Assembly (NCBI GenBank): GCA_012267415.1
Contig: JAAXGN010000001.1
Coordinates: 1-64,000 of the forward strand
DNA from: Candidatus Poribacteria bacterium
GTDB taxonomy: Bacteria > Poribacteria > WGA-4E > WGA-3G
Direction of reading: 5' to 3'
DNA length: 64,000 nucleotides
Below, in pieces: positions 43,135 to 52,530 of the stretch. Each line of letters starts with the position of its first letter. The stretch's first letter is position 1. Position numbers and translations under genes: made by a program. Under the pieces are notes generated by a model that saw only the letters and a list, made by a program, of their open reading frames with translations, did no database searches and was not told the DNA's origin.

Positions 43135-43359
43135 TTAATCTGATGGGAATTCAGCAATTTCAAGAACTCTTTCAAGTCGTGCGGTAGTTGGATCGTAGCC
43201 ATAGTTAATTTGCCGCATCAATTCCAGTGCTGCTAATCGTTCCTGTGGTGTTTTTGAGAGCCAATATTCTTTATCATCTGATGTATCAAAAAGTGATGTA
43301 ACAGAGAGTTTGCTCCTATCAATCTTAAGAATATCAAGGTTAGTATCTTCTTTTTTCAT
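43135..43359 (-). CDS. small acidic protein upstream of Uma2, antitoxin-like
   Basis: 74 residues. The stretch YWLSKTPQERLAALELMRQINYG is a recognisable small-protein pattern that I have seen in Poribacteria and cyanobacteria beside nuclease or nucleotidyltransferase genes, but I cannot name a family. It is predicted helical in the second half. Tight linkage (14 bases) with the Uma2 gene suggests a two-gene module of toxin-antitoxin size and order; that is inference. Confidence 0.55.
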   Translation of the reverse strand: MKKEDTNLDILKIDRSKLSVTSLFDTSDDKEYWLSKTPQERLAALELMRQINYGYDPTTARLERVLEIAEFPSD

Positions 43360-43388
43360 GACGTTCTCATCTATCTGGTACTAATCCG

Positions 43389-43446
43389 GCAGAATACGCG
43401 TTTGGTATTCTGCATTGATACGGAAATCGCACCTACCGCCCCTGGG
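43389..43446. repeat. GAATACGCGTTTGGTATTC hairpin joined to a GCGATT half-element
   Basis: GCAGAATAC pairs with GTATTCTGC (43389-43397 with 43405-43413) around a GCGTTTG loop, followed by GGAAATCGCACCTACCGCC, the right half of the GTGCGATT repeat. A hairpin with nearly the same loop (ACGCATTTGGT) occurs at 52283-52325. Confidence 0.6.
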
Positions 43447-43449
43447 AAA

Positions 43450-44463
43450 TCAATTTACCTCTGGTGGTTCAACTTTTTCCAATAATTGTGAAATAATATC
43501 TAAACTGGTGATTCCATCAGCCTCAGCATTAAAGTTCGTCAATATTCGGTGTCGTAGGACAGGTTTTGCCACGGCCTTTATGTCCTCGTAGCTGACGTGA
43601 TAACGTCCGTTCATGATTGCGCGCGCCTTTGCACCCAACACAAGATATTGTGATGCACGTGGACCTGCTCCCCAATTAACCCAATCTCTAATGAAATCTG
43701 GTGCATCGGGTTGTGTAGGTCGTGTATTGACACTTAATTCCACAGCGTAGTCTACCATCGCTTCAGCAATTGGCACTTTTCGGACAATCTGTTGTAATCT
43801 CAACACCTCTTCACCTGTAATAATCGGTTCAATTTCAGGTTCGTAAGCGGAAGTGGTCGTGAGTACAATTTCTTTCTCCTCAGACTTCTCTGGATAGTCG
43901 ATGTAGATGTTGAACATAAAACGGTCAAGTTGTGCTTCAGGGAGCGGATATGTTCCTTCCTGTTCAATAGGGTTCTGCGTAGCCAATACAAAGAAGGGGA
44001 GTTCTAATGCATAAGTATTACCTCCCGCTGTTACCTTGTACTCCTGCATCGCTTGTAGGAGTGCGGCTTGCGTTTTAGGGGGTGTACGGTTAATCTCATC
44101 AGCAAGCACAACATTTGCGAAAACGGGTCCCTTAATAAAACGAAAAGCACGTTTCCCCGTATTCGCTTCTTCCTCAATAATATCCGTTCCGATAATGTCT
44201 GAAGGCATAAGGTCAGGTGTAAATTGGATGCGATTAAATGGAAGTTCAAGTATTTTGGAAAAGGTGCTGATGAGTAAAGTCTTTGCTAATCCGGGTACGC
44301 CTACAAGTAGGCAGTGTCCTTGTGAAAAGAGTGCTATGAGAAGTTGATCAATAACATCGCTTTGTCCCACGATGCGCTTTTTAAGTTCGTTTAATATATT
44401 TTCCCGAGCAGTTTTTAGAAACGCTGCCGCTTCTAAATCTGTCTCAATATGGGTGTTTTCCAT
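43450..44463 (-). CDS. MoxR family AAA+ ATPase
   Basis: 337 residues from the ATG at 44463, which has GGAAGG 7 bases upstream (a longer start at 44478 lacks one). Walker A region VGVPGLAKT, Walker B VVLADEINRTPPKTQAALL, sensor 1 FVLATQNPIEQEGTYPLPEAQLDRF and the MoxR lid with RASQYLVLGAKARA. MoxR ATPases work as chaperones with DUF58 and von Willebrand A proteins, normally encoded next door; here no such partner lies in the window and the neighbours are the Uma2 module and a sugar kinase. ATP binding is secure, its client is not. Confidence 0.9.
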   Translation of the reverse strand: MENTHIETDLEAAAFLKTARENILNELKKRIVGQSDVIDQLLIALFSQGHCLLVGVPGLAKTLLISTFSKILELPFNRIQFTPDLMPSDIIGTDIIEEEANTGKRAFRFIKGPVFANVVLADEINRTPPKTQAALLQAMQEYKVTAGGNTYALELPFFVLATQNPIEQEGTYPLPEAQLDRFMFNIYIDYPEKSEEKEIVLTTTSAYEPEIEPIITGEEVLRLQQIVRKVPIAEAMVDYAVELSVNTRPTQPDAPDFIRDWVNWGAGPRASQYLVLGAKARAIMNGRYHVSYEDIKAVAKPVLRHRILTNFNAEADGITSLDIISQLLEKVEPPEVN

Positions 44464-44493
44464 GTATCTACCTTCCATTGGATATTGCGTTTT

Positions 44494-44629
44494 TATAGTA
44501 AATTTCTGAATTAATGGACATTCTTCCCTGTAGGAGGGAACTCCGATTCCCGACTGAATGCTTTGATAGTCGGGAATCGGAGTTCCCTCCTACAGGGACT
44601 TTGTATCATTAATTTCAATGTTCACTATA
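44494..44629. repeat. MITE-like element, TATAGTGAA family, complete copy
   Basis: Left end TATAGTAAATTTCTGAATTAATGGACA, right end TCATTAATTTCAATGTTCACTATA; core TGTAGGAGGGAACTCCGATT... with its exact complement. 136 bases. It ends 1 base before the stop codon of the GHMP kinase gene, so insertion or excision there could alter that gene's end. Confidence 0.85.
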
Positions 44630-44630
44630 T

Positions 44631-45683
44631 TTAATCCGATCTCCATATCTGGAGTCCTTCAAAATCAAAGTTGAAATCAATTATCTGAGTCCCCGCTTCT
44701 TCAAGTTTTTTACGGACATTGTGTTCGCGTGTCGGTTGACAGTAAAAGAGGAGACATCCGCCGCCGCCAGCACCACACGCTTTCCCACCGATAGCACCTT
44801 GTTCATTTGCTATCTTGAATAATTTATCTATCTGTTCATTTGAGACGGATGGGTGCAGTTTCTGCTGATTCTGCCAATTTTCAGTTAGAAGTTCACCGAA
44901 ATCTGTTAGACGACCCCGCATGAGTGCCGTCTTAGTGGATTCTGCGATTGCTTTAAGGTTATCCAAAGCTGCCCTAACACTCGGTTCACCGCTTTTATAC
45001 GCCTGTGTGACGTTCTTGTGGATATCGCCAGAGAGTCGTGACTGTCCTGTATAGCACAACACAAGGTTTTTTTCCAGTTCATACTGAATTTGTGGTGGTA
45101 ATTTTATCGGTGATGTCGTGACATCTTCACCTTGAAATTCCATAAAATTGATACCACCGACGGCACTACCGTAGTGATCTTGTTTGCCGCCAAGGATACC
45201 GAGTTCATACCGTTCAATACGACTGGCAAGTTCCGCATACTGGTAAGGTAGGTATGTAACATCCTTAATTGCACCCAACACACCAATTAACGCAACTCCC
45301 ATAGCGGCGGAAGTGCCAAGTCCACTACCAGGTGGTGCATTTGACTGTGTAATCAGGTCAAAACTCCCTATCTGGATTGACATTTGACGAACAGCTGCCT
45401 TAACGAGGTCAATATTGCCGTCATATTCAAGCTGCCGGACATCTTCTGCCTCCACAAACATATCAAAATCGGCGGAGTAGATACTAATCTTCTTATCCAA
45501 GACACGCTGCAATTCAACTGATTCGGGAAATTCGGTTTGACTTTCACAGACAAGCGTTGTGTATGCGTAACGGTTTATCGTACCGTTGATAACCTGACCT
45601 TTTGATTCTTCTGTGAAAAGTGCTACATCACTCCAACCCCCCGCGAAATCAATACGAACGGGTGCTCTGGTTCTGATTATCAT
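44631..45683 (-). CDS. GHMP sugar kinase, heptose-7-phosphate kinase-like
   Basis: Small-molecule kinase, likely phosphorylating a sugar or sugar phosphate at C1. 350 residues from the ATG at 45683 with AGGAGA upstream. Motif 1 RAPVRIDFAGGWSD, motif 2 (P-loop) NAPPGSGLGTSAAMG, GGKQDHYGSAVGG and motif 3 KACGAGGGGCLLFY are all present. The pattern is that of D-glycero-alpha-D-manno-heptose-7-phosphate kinase (HddA) and fucokinase-like enzymes, which feed nucleotide-sugar synthesis for surface glycans. No epimerase, phosphatase or nucleotidyltransferase is adjacent, so the exact substrate is open. Confidence 0.82.
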   Translation of the reverse strand: MIIRTRAPVRIDFAGGWSDVALFTEESKGQVINGTINRYAYTTLVCESQTEFPESVELQRVLDKKISIYSADFDMFVEAEDVRQLEYDGNIDLVKAAVRQMSIQIGSFDLITQSNAPPGSGLGTSAAMGVALIGVLGAIKDVTYLPYQYAELASRIERYELGILGGKQDHYGSAVGGINFMEFQGEDVTTSPIKLPPQIQYELEKNLVLCYTGQSRLSGDIHKNVTQAYKSGEPSVRAALDNLKAIAESTKTALMRGRLTDFGELLTENWQNQQKLHPSVSNEQIDKLFKIANEQGAIGGKACGAGGGGCLLFYCQPTREHNVRKKLEEAGTQIIDFNFDFEGLQIWRSD

Positions 45684-45829
45684 CAATTTCTCCTGATATT
45701 GACGCTATGACTGTTATTCTGCCGCATTTTGCCTTTCCATTCCTCTATTCTCCCATACATCTATAATAACATAGTATCGGTGTATTTTCAATCAATTTTG
45801 GTTGTAGTATTAACCTCAAAAAACTTCTC

Positions 45830-45858
45830 TTGACAATTTGGTCTATACAACGTATAAT
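45830..45858 (+). promoter_or_regulatory. consensus sigma-70 promoter of trpA
   Basis: TTGACA at 45830-45835, 17-base spacer, TATAAT at 45853-45858. Expected start near 45865, leaving a leader of about 35 bases with no attenuator or leader peptide. Confidence 0.88.
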
Positions 45859-45899
45859 TGGGTAAGTCCTATAAAAGCAGGTAAAACACAATCCTATCT

Positions 45900-46709
45900 A
45901 TGAATCGAATTGACAAGAAATTTAAAATTCTCCGTGAGCAAAACAGACGCGCATTTATGCCTTACCTATGTGCGGGAGATCCGACACCCGAACATACCGG
46001 GAAACTTCTCCTCACACTTGAAAAAGCAGGTGCTGACCTCATAGAACTCGGTGTCCCTTTCTCTGATCCGATAGCAGATGGTCCTACGATCCAACGTGCC
46101 AGTGAACGTGCACTCAAACATCGTATCTCACTGCAACAGATATTTGAGATGGTAAAAACACTCCGTCAGCATACAGATATTCCCATTGCACTGATGAGTT
46201 ACTATAATCCGATCTTCAGTATGGGGGAATCAGCGTTTTGTGAAGCTGCACAAGACGCAGGTGTTGACGGTGTTATCGTTCCTGATTTACCGCCAGAGGA
46301 GGCACAACCGCTTTTGGACATTGCTCCACAGTATAATCTCTCAACTATATTTCTTGTCGCTCCGACCAGTTCACCGGAACGGATGCAACGTATTGCATCG
46401 ATGAGTACAGGATTTATCTATTGCGTCTCGTTGACAGGTGTAACAGGTGCACGTGCAACCTTGTCTGACGAAGTCTCACCGATGATAACGGAACTTCGTA
46501 AACATACAGACAAACCGATTAGTGTTGGGTTTGGTGTATCAACACCTGAACAGGCAGGTCAAGTTGCGGAGGTCGCGGATGGTGTTATTGTTGGAAGTGC
46601 AATCATCAATGTGATTGAAGAGAATATGGAAGACGAAGTGGAGATGCTCGCTGCGGTGAAACGGTTCGCTTCAGATTTGGCTGCTGGGACAAGAAACGGT
46701 ACTGTCTAA
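45900..46709 (+). CDS. trpA: tryptophan synthase alpha subunit
   Basis: Cleaves indole-3-glycerol phosphate to indole and glyceraldehyde-3-phosphate, passing indole to TrpB. 269 residues: FMPYLCAGDPTPEHT, the catalytic Glu in DLIELGVPFSDP, catalytic Asp in SDPIADGPTIQRAS, PDLPPEEA, and the phosphate loops VGFGVSTPEQ and GVIVGSAI. Complete and normal length. It stands alone with its own promoter; trpB and the rest of the trp genes are not nearby. Confidence 0.96.
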   Translation: MNRIDKKFKILREQNRRAFMPYLCAGDPTPEHTGKLLLTLEKAGADLIELGVPFSDPIADGPTIQRASERALKHRISLQQIFEMVKTLRQHTDIPIALMSYYNPIFSMGESAFCEAAQDAGVDGVIVPDLPPEEAQPLLDIAPQYNLSTIFLVAPTSSPERMQRIASMSTGFIYCVSLTGVTGARATLSDEVSPMITELRKHTDKPISVGFGVSTPEQAGQVAEVADGVIVGSAIINVIEENMEDEVEMLAAVKRFASDLAAGTRNGTV

Positions 46710-46710
46710 A

Positions 46711-46822
46711 TTCATTTATTAAGATTTAGATTGGGTAATATGCGGTCTGGCTATCTAAAAATGTGCCAGCCCCTACGCACGTTTTTATTGATTGGATTAT
46801 TCCATTATTTAATCTTCATTAA
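46711..46822. repeat. palindromic element, TATGAAGATTAA family, diverged copy
   Basis: Left part TTATTAAGATTTAGATTGGG, right part TTATTTAATCTTCATTAATG, as in the intact copy at 19971. The inner palindrome is replaced by unrelated sequence (GGTCTGGCTATC...GCCAGCCCC). Lies between trpA and the first HAF propeller gene. Confidence 0.6.
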
Positions 46823-46860
46823 TGAATTCTTTGGAATAAAAAACAAGAAAGGTTCATATT

Positions 46861-49522
46861 ATGCGAAATTTGATTAAAACCTATTTTCTATTCTTCATGT
46901 TTTCAATGTCTCTATGTCTCAATGCTATTTTTCCAATAAACGCTACAGCGCAAAACGTTCCAGCATCCTTCAGTGACAACTATACTTTTGAAACGATAGA
47001 CGTTCCCGGTGTAGATTTCTTAGCGGTAACTGCCAGTAGCGATTTTGAGGATTTCGCGGGCAACACGAAAAGTACTGATGGTGAAAGAGACATCGCATTT
47101 ACACTCATAGATGGTGTTTTCACAACCCACGATTTTCCCGGAGCACAAGGCACCTATTTCTATGCCCTCGGTAATAATGGGTTAGCTGCGGGACACTACC
47201 GAGATAGCGAAGGTCTGTATCATGGCGTTATCTTGGAAAACGGAGAAATGCGGCAATACGATTATCCGGGTGCCGTCCAAACAGAGATTTACGGGTATAG
47301 CGATTCAACGGGTGTACTGACAGGTAATTTTATAGATGCCTCTGGTGTTCGACGCGGTTTTTCAGGAGATGACATAATTGCGTATCCCGGCGCAACGGAA
47401 ACTTATGCTGATTTTGTAAGCACGATAGGCAATGTCGTGGGTAGTTACGTAGACACCGAAGGTAATTATCGTGCATACCTGCGTGGACCGGGGGGTAGTT
47501 TTGCGACACTTGACCTTCCTGTAGAATCAAATCTTGAATACTTTTTTCTCCATGGCATCAATAGTGCCCTGATTGCCGTCGGTCGAGCCAAAACGGCGGA
47601 TGATGTCCCACGCACTTATGCCGGCAATCCGGTCGCCTTACAAGAATTGCAGGTTCCGGGCAGCGTCAGCACAGAAGGATGGAATGTTAATGAGGACAAC
47701 TCTATCGTGGGACACTATGACTCGGCGGATGGACGTAGACACGGGTTTATCGCGAGACCGAAAGCGGGGACTCCACAAGCACGACCCGGTGTTGTGCCGC
47801 CTGCGCTCAACTATACTTTTGAGAGTATTAATGTTCCCGGTGTAGATTTTTTAGCGGTAACTGCCAGTAGCGACTTTTTTGATTACGCCGGCAACATGCG
47901 GCGTACTAATGATGAAAAAGATGTCGCTTTTACACTCATCAATGGCGTTTTTACCACTTATGATTACCCTGACTCACAGGGAACCTATTTCTATGCACTC
48001 GGTAATGATGGAACAGCTGCCGGACACTACAAAGATAGCGATGGTTTGTATCACGGTGTCATCTTAGAGAATGGCGAATTGCGGCAATACGATTTTCCGG
48101 GTGCCGTTCAAACCGAGATATACGGTCTAAGTGATGCAACGGGAGCATTGACGGGTAGTTATATAGATGCCTCTGGTGTTCGCCGTGGGTTCTCAGGGGA
48201 TACAGTATGAAGCTCCCCATGCATCGGCAACTTATGCCGATTTTGTGAGCTGGACAGGGCATATCGTCGGCAGCTACCAGGATGCCGCAGGGGTATATCA
48301 TGCATACATGCGGAGTTCTATAGGCAGATTTCTATCTATTGACCTGCCAGACGCAACAAACCTGGAATACTTTTTCCTCCACGGCCTCAACAATGCAAGG
48401 GCTGTCGTTGGTAGAGCCAAAGCGGCGGGTGATGTTCCACGCACCTATGTCGGCAGCCCTCTCAACCTACAAGAGTTGCAGTTTCCGGGTGCTGTTAGCA
48501 CAGAGGGGTGGAATATTAATCAGGACGGTTCTGTCGTCGGACACTATGATACAGCGGATGGACGTAGACACGGATTTGTCGCAAGACTCGTCGAAAAAAC
48601 AGTAAGCGACAATTTCGGCAATATTTTCAACGTCACACTCACCAAAGGTTTGAACATGGTATCGCTACCTTTAGAAACGCCGAATCCGATGACAGCAAAA
48701 TCACTCGCGGGAATCGCTGGATCAACAATGGTCATAGCACTTGATGCTGAGAACCAACGGTTCGTCGGGTGGACACCAAGCGCACCCAACGAAGGATTCC
48801 CAATTGAAGGCGGACAAGGATATATCGTCAACGTCCCAGAATCTCGTAACTTTGTATTCGTCGGCGCACCCTGGACAGATCAACCGATGATAACCGCTGC
48901 ACCCGCTGCCATATCCAAGCAGAAAGAAGCATGGGCATTTATCCTAAGTGGACGCTTGGAAGGTAAGCAAAAATATGATGGGTATCAGATAACAGTCCGA
49001 AACTTACGAACAAACACCATCATGACAACACAAGTGCAAGATAATTACTTCGCTGCTGCAACAGCGGACCTCAGTTACCGAAATGTCGTGCAGGTAGGTG
49101 ATACGATGGAAGTAACCATTACCGATAAGGACGGTTATACTGTCTCGGACAAATACAACTTTCAGGTGACACCCACCGATCTGACAAACGCGTTTCTATC
49201 TGTCAAACTTGACAATATTGGCACACCGAAGCACAGCGAACTATTGCAGAATTATCCGAACCCGTTCAATCCAGAGACGTGGATACCTTATCGTCTATCA
49301 GAAGACAGTGACGTATCCATCACGATATATGACGCAACAGGTAGTGTTGTTCAAACGCTTTCCCTCGGTTTCCAATCGGTGGGATTCTATCAAGATCGGG
49401 GTCGTGCTGCGTATTGGGATGGTAAGAATGCATTCGGTGCAAGTGTTGCAAGCGGACTCTATTTCTACCAGTTGACGACGAAGTCATTCCAGCAAACGCG
49501 GCGGTTGATCGTTGTTAAATAG
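46861..49522 (+). pseudogene. HAF-type propeller surface protein A, one frameshift
   Basis: Signal peptide (residues 1-30, ending TAQ), then two ~290-residue modules of HAF-like repeats (VPGVDFLAVTASSDFEDFAG, AGHYRDSEGLYHGVI, VGSYVDTEGN), then a ~300-residue C-terminal part: a KGLNMVSLPLETPNP domain, a WAFILSGRLEGKQKYDGYQI domain and the sorting tail LLQNYPNPFNPETWIPYRLS ending RRLIVVK. The frame breaks in the second module at GGGG (48196-48199): the first part stops at TGA 48208-48210, and the match continues one frame on (IQYEAPHASATYADF). Total length needs one base removed. Everything else is intact, so this is a recent mutation, a phase-variable site or a sequence error. Confidence 0.82.
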
Positions 49523-49576
49523 TATTCAACAAAACAAATCATTAACTGGCACAAGCTGTCAAGAAAGGTATTTATT

Positions 49577-52272
49577 ATGCGAATTTTGATTAAAACCAGT
49601 TCATTATTTTTTATCTTTACGTTCTTCAGGTGTCTCAATGTATTTTTTCCATTGAACATTGATGCGCAAGGGAACGTTCAACCTGTTCTCGCTTCTATCA
49701 GTGACGACTATACTTTTGAAACGATTACCGTTCCCGATGTAGAAAATTTATCAGTTACCGCAAGTAGCGACTTTGAGGATTTTGCTGGCTACACAGACAG
49801 TGCTGATGGAGAAAAGGATGTCGCCTTCACCCTCATTGATGGCGTCTTTAAGACTTACGAATTCCCCGGCGCGCAAAACACATATTTCTTTGCACTCGGG
49901 AATAATGGGAACGCTGCTGGACACTACGAGGATAGTGAAGGACTATTCCACGGTGTCGTCTTAGAAAATGGCGAATTGCGACAATACGATTTTCCCGGTT
50001 CCGTACAAACCGAGATATACGGCATTAGTGACGCCACAGGCGCACTGACAGGAAACTTTACAGACGAATCTGGCGTGCGCCGCGGATTCTCGGCAGACGA
50101 AATAATTGAATTCCCCGGCGCAACTGAAACATTCGCAGATTTCGTCAACGCAAGCGGTGGTATGGTCGGAAGTTACATAGATGTTGAAGGTATATATCAT
50201 CCATACATCCGTACCCCAAAAGGTAAGTTTGTAGCTCTCAACCTACCAAGGGCACATCTGTTGGAATACTTTTTTGTACACGGTATCAATGATGCAGATG
50301 TTGTCGTAGCACGAACCAAACAAATAGGTGGACTACCCCTCACGCTCGTTGGCACATTTCACGAAGGACTAAAGTTATTTTCGGTTCCAGGCAGCGTTAG
50401 CACCGAGGGATATAATATCAATCAAGACGGATCCATCGTCGGGCACTATGACACTGCAGATGGACGTAGACACGGATTCATTGCAAAACCCATAACAGAC
50501 TCTGGCGAGCCAGTTGTGGATGTTCCTTCCCCATCCCCACACCCGAAGAACTCAACTATACCTTTGAGAGTGTCGATGTCCCTGGTGTAGACTTTTTAGC
50601 GTTGACGGCGAGTAGCGACTTTGAGGATTACGCTGGATACACGCGAAATGCCGATGGAAAAGAGGTCGCCTTTACGCTCATCTCCGGTGTCTTTACCACT
50701 TATGATTTTCCAGACTCCCAGAAAACGCACTTCTATGCACTTGGGAACGATGGAAAAGCTGCTGGACACTATCAGGATAGCGACGGTCTGTTCCACGGTG
50801 TCATCTTAGAAAATGGGGAACTAACACAATACGATTACCCAAATGCAGTCCAAACCGAGATATACGGCATCAGCGATGCAACCGGGGCACTAACAGGCAA
50901 CTTCACAGATGATGCTGGAATCCGTCGCGGATTCTCTGGAGATTTAATCATCGACTCACCAGGGGCACCGGAAACTTATGCCTATTTCGTAGACGCCAGT
51001 GGACGTATAGTGGGCACTTACGTAAACGATGAAGGTATATATCATCCATACATGCGTCAACCAAATGGTAGGCTTATAACCATTGACCTGCCACAAGCAG
51101 CAACGTTTGAGTACTTTTTTGTGCACGGTATCAACGATATTGGCGTACTCGTTGGCAGATCAAAACGGATCGGGGGTGTCGTACACACTCATGTAGGTTC
51201 ACTACAGCACGGACTACGGCCATTGGTGTTCCCGGGCAGCGTTAGCACAGAAGGATGGAATATCAACCAAGACCATTCTGTTGTCGGATACTACGACACA
51301 GCGGATGGACGCAGACACGGCTTTATCGCGAGACACGCCACCAAGGAAGAGAGCGACCGGTATGCCAACATATTCAATCTAAAGTTGTCAAAAGGTTTGA
51401 ACATGCTATCGCTTCCTTTAGCAACACCGAAGCCGATAAACGCAAGAGCATTTGCAGGATTGACAGGATCAACAATGGTCATCGCACTTGATGCCGATAA
51501 CCAACGTTTCATCGGTTGGACCCCGGACTCACCGGATAACGGATTTGAAATTGAGGGTGGACAAGGTTATATCGTCAATGTAGCATCAGATCGCGATGTC
51601 GCTTTCGTGGGTGCGGAGTGGCGCAACGAAACAGCAGCTGCAGCTCCCAGCGCAACGCCACTTGCAACACAGCAACAGACCTGGGCATTCATCGTAAGTG
51701 GACACTTAGACAGTAAGCAGAAATACGAGGGTTATCACATCACAGTCAGAAACTTGCGAACTCGCAACGTTATGACCACACAAGTGCAGGATAACTACTT
51801 CGCCGCTGCTACAGCCGACCTCAGTTACCGAAGTGTCGTTCAGGTTGGTGATACCATGCAAGTCATCGTTACCGACTCAAACGGTAATATTGCATCTGAT
51901 GAGTTTACCTTTGAGGTAACACCCGCAAGTGTCGCAGAAGCTTTCCTGTCGGTTACACTTGACAGCATCGGTACACCGAAGCATAGTCAACTGTTGCAGA
52001 ATTATCCGAACCCGTTTAACCCAGAGACGTGGATACCCTATCGTCTATCAGAAGACAGTAACGTATCCATCACGATATATGACGCAACAGGGAGTGTTGT
52101 GCAGACCCTCTCCCTCGGCTTCCAGTCGGTAGGATTCTATCAAGACCGTGGTCGGGCTGCCTATTGGGATGGTAAAAACGCGTCCGGAGAAAAAGTCGCA
52201 AGTGGACTCTATTTCTACCAGTTGACAACAAAGTCTTTCAACCAAACACGAAGGCTTATCATTCTGAAGTAA
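49577..52272 (+). pseudogene. HAF-type propeller surface protein B, one frameshift
   Basis: Same architecture as protein A: signal peptide ending IDAQ, two HAF modules, and a C-terminal sorting part that is nearly identical to A and C. The first frame ends at 50590 reading PSPSPHPKNSTIP; the correct continuation is ELNYTFESVDVPGVDF in another frame, so one base is missing within the C-runs at about 50525-50545, in the linker between the two modules. Its second half (from ~50545) is otherwise complete to RRLIILK. Lies 54 bases after gene A and has its own AAGAAAGG Shine-Dalgarno sequence. Confidence 0.82.
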
Positions 52273-52282
52273 CCAGAGACGG

Positions 52283-52325
52283 TGAATCAACCCCGAGTAC
52301 GCATTTGGTATTCGGGGTTGATTCA
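52283..52325. terminator. 14-base perfect hairpin after gene B
   Basis: TGAATCAACCCCGA pairs exactly with TCGGGGTTGATTCA around GTACGCATTTGGTAT. No T-tract follows, so it could be a terminator of a factor-assisted kind or a repeat; its loop resembles that of the hairpin at 43389. Confidence 0.5.
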
Positions 52326-52358
52326 TCATAGGCATCAATTTAGTGATGTTCCCATTCT

Positions 52359-52463
52359 GGTAGGTGCGATTTCCTAATCGCACTGGATCCTACGCGAAGG
52401 CTTTACAAAAAGCCGTATTGGTCAAATCCGGTGCGATAAGGATATCGCACCTACCGGCCTGGG
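52359..52463. repeat. compound GTAGGTGCGATT palindrome, copy 2
   Basis: GGTAGGTGCGATTTCCTAAT... CGCACTGGATCCTACGCGA ... GGTGCGATAAGGATATCGCACC, the same order as at 22021-22181 (which also has CCGGATCCTACGCGA in the centre). Outer ends CTGGTAGG and CCTACCGG are complementary. About 105 bases. Confidence 0.8.
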
Positions 52464-52530
52464 GTATTTTTGGTTTCGTATTCTCCTTGAATTGATGCGT
52501 TTGGTATACAATCTGTAAGAAAGGATGCTT

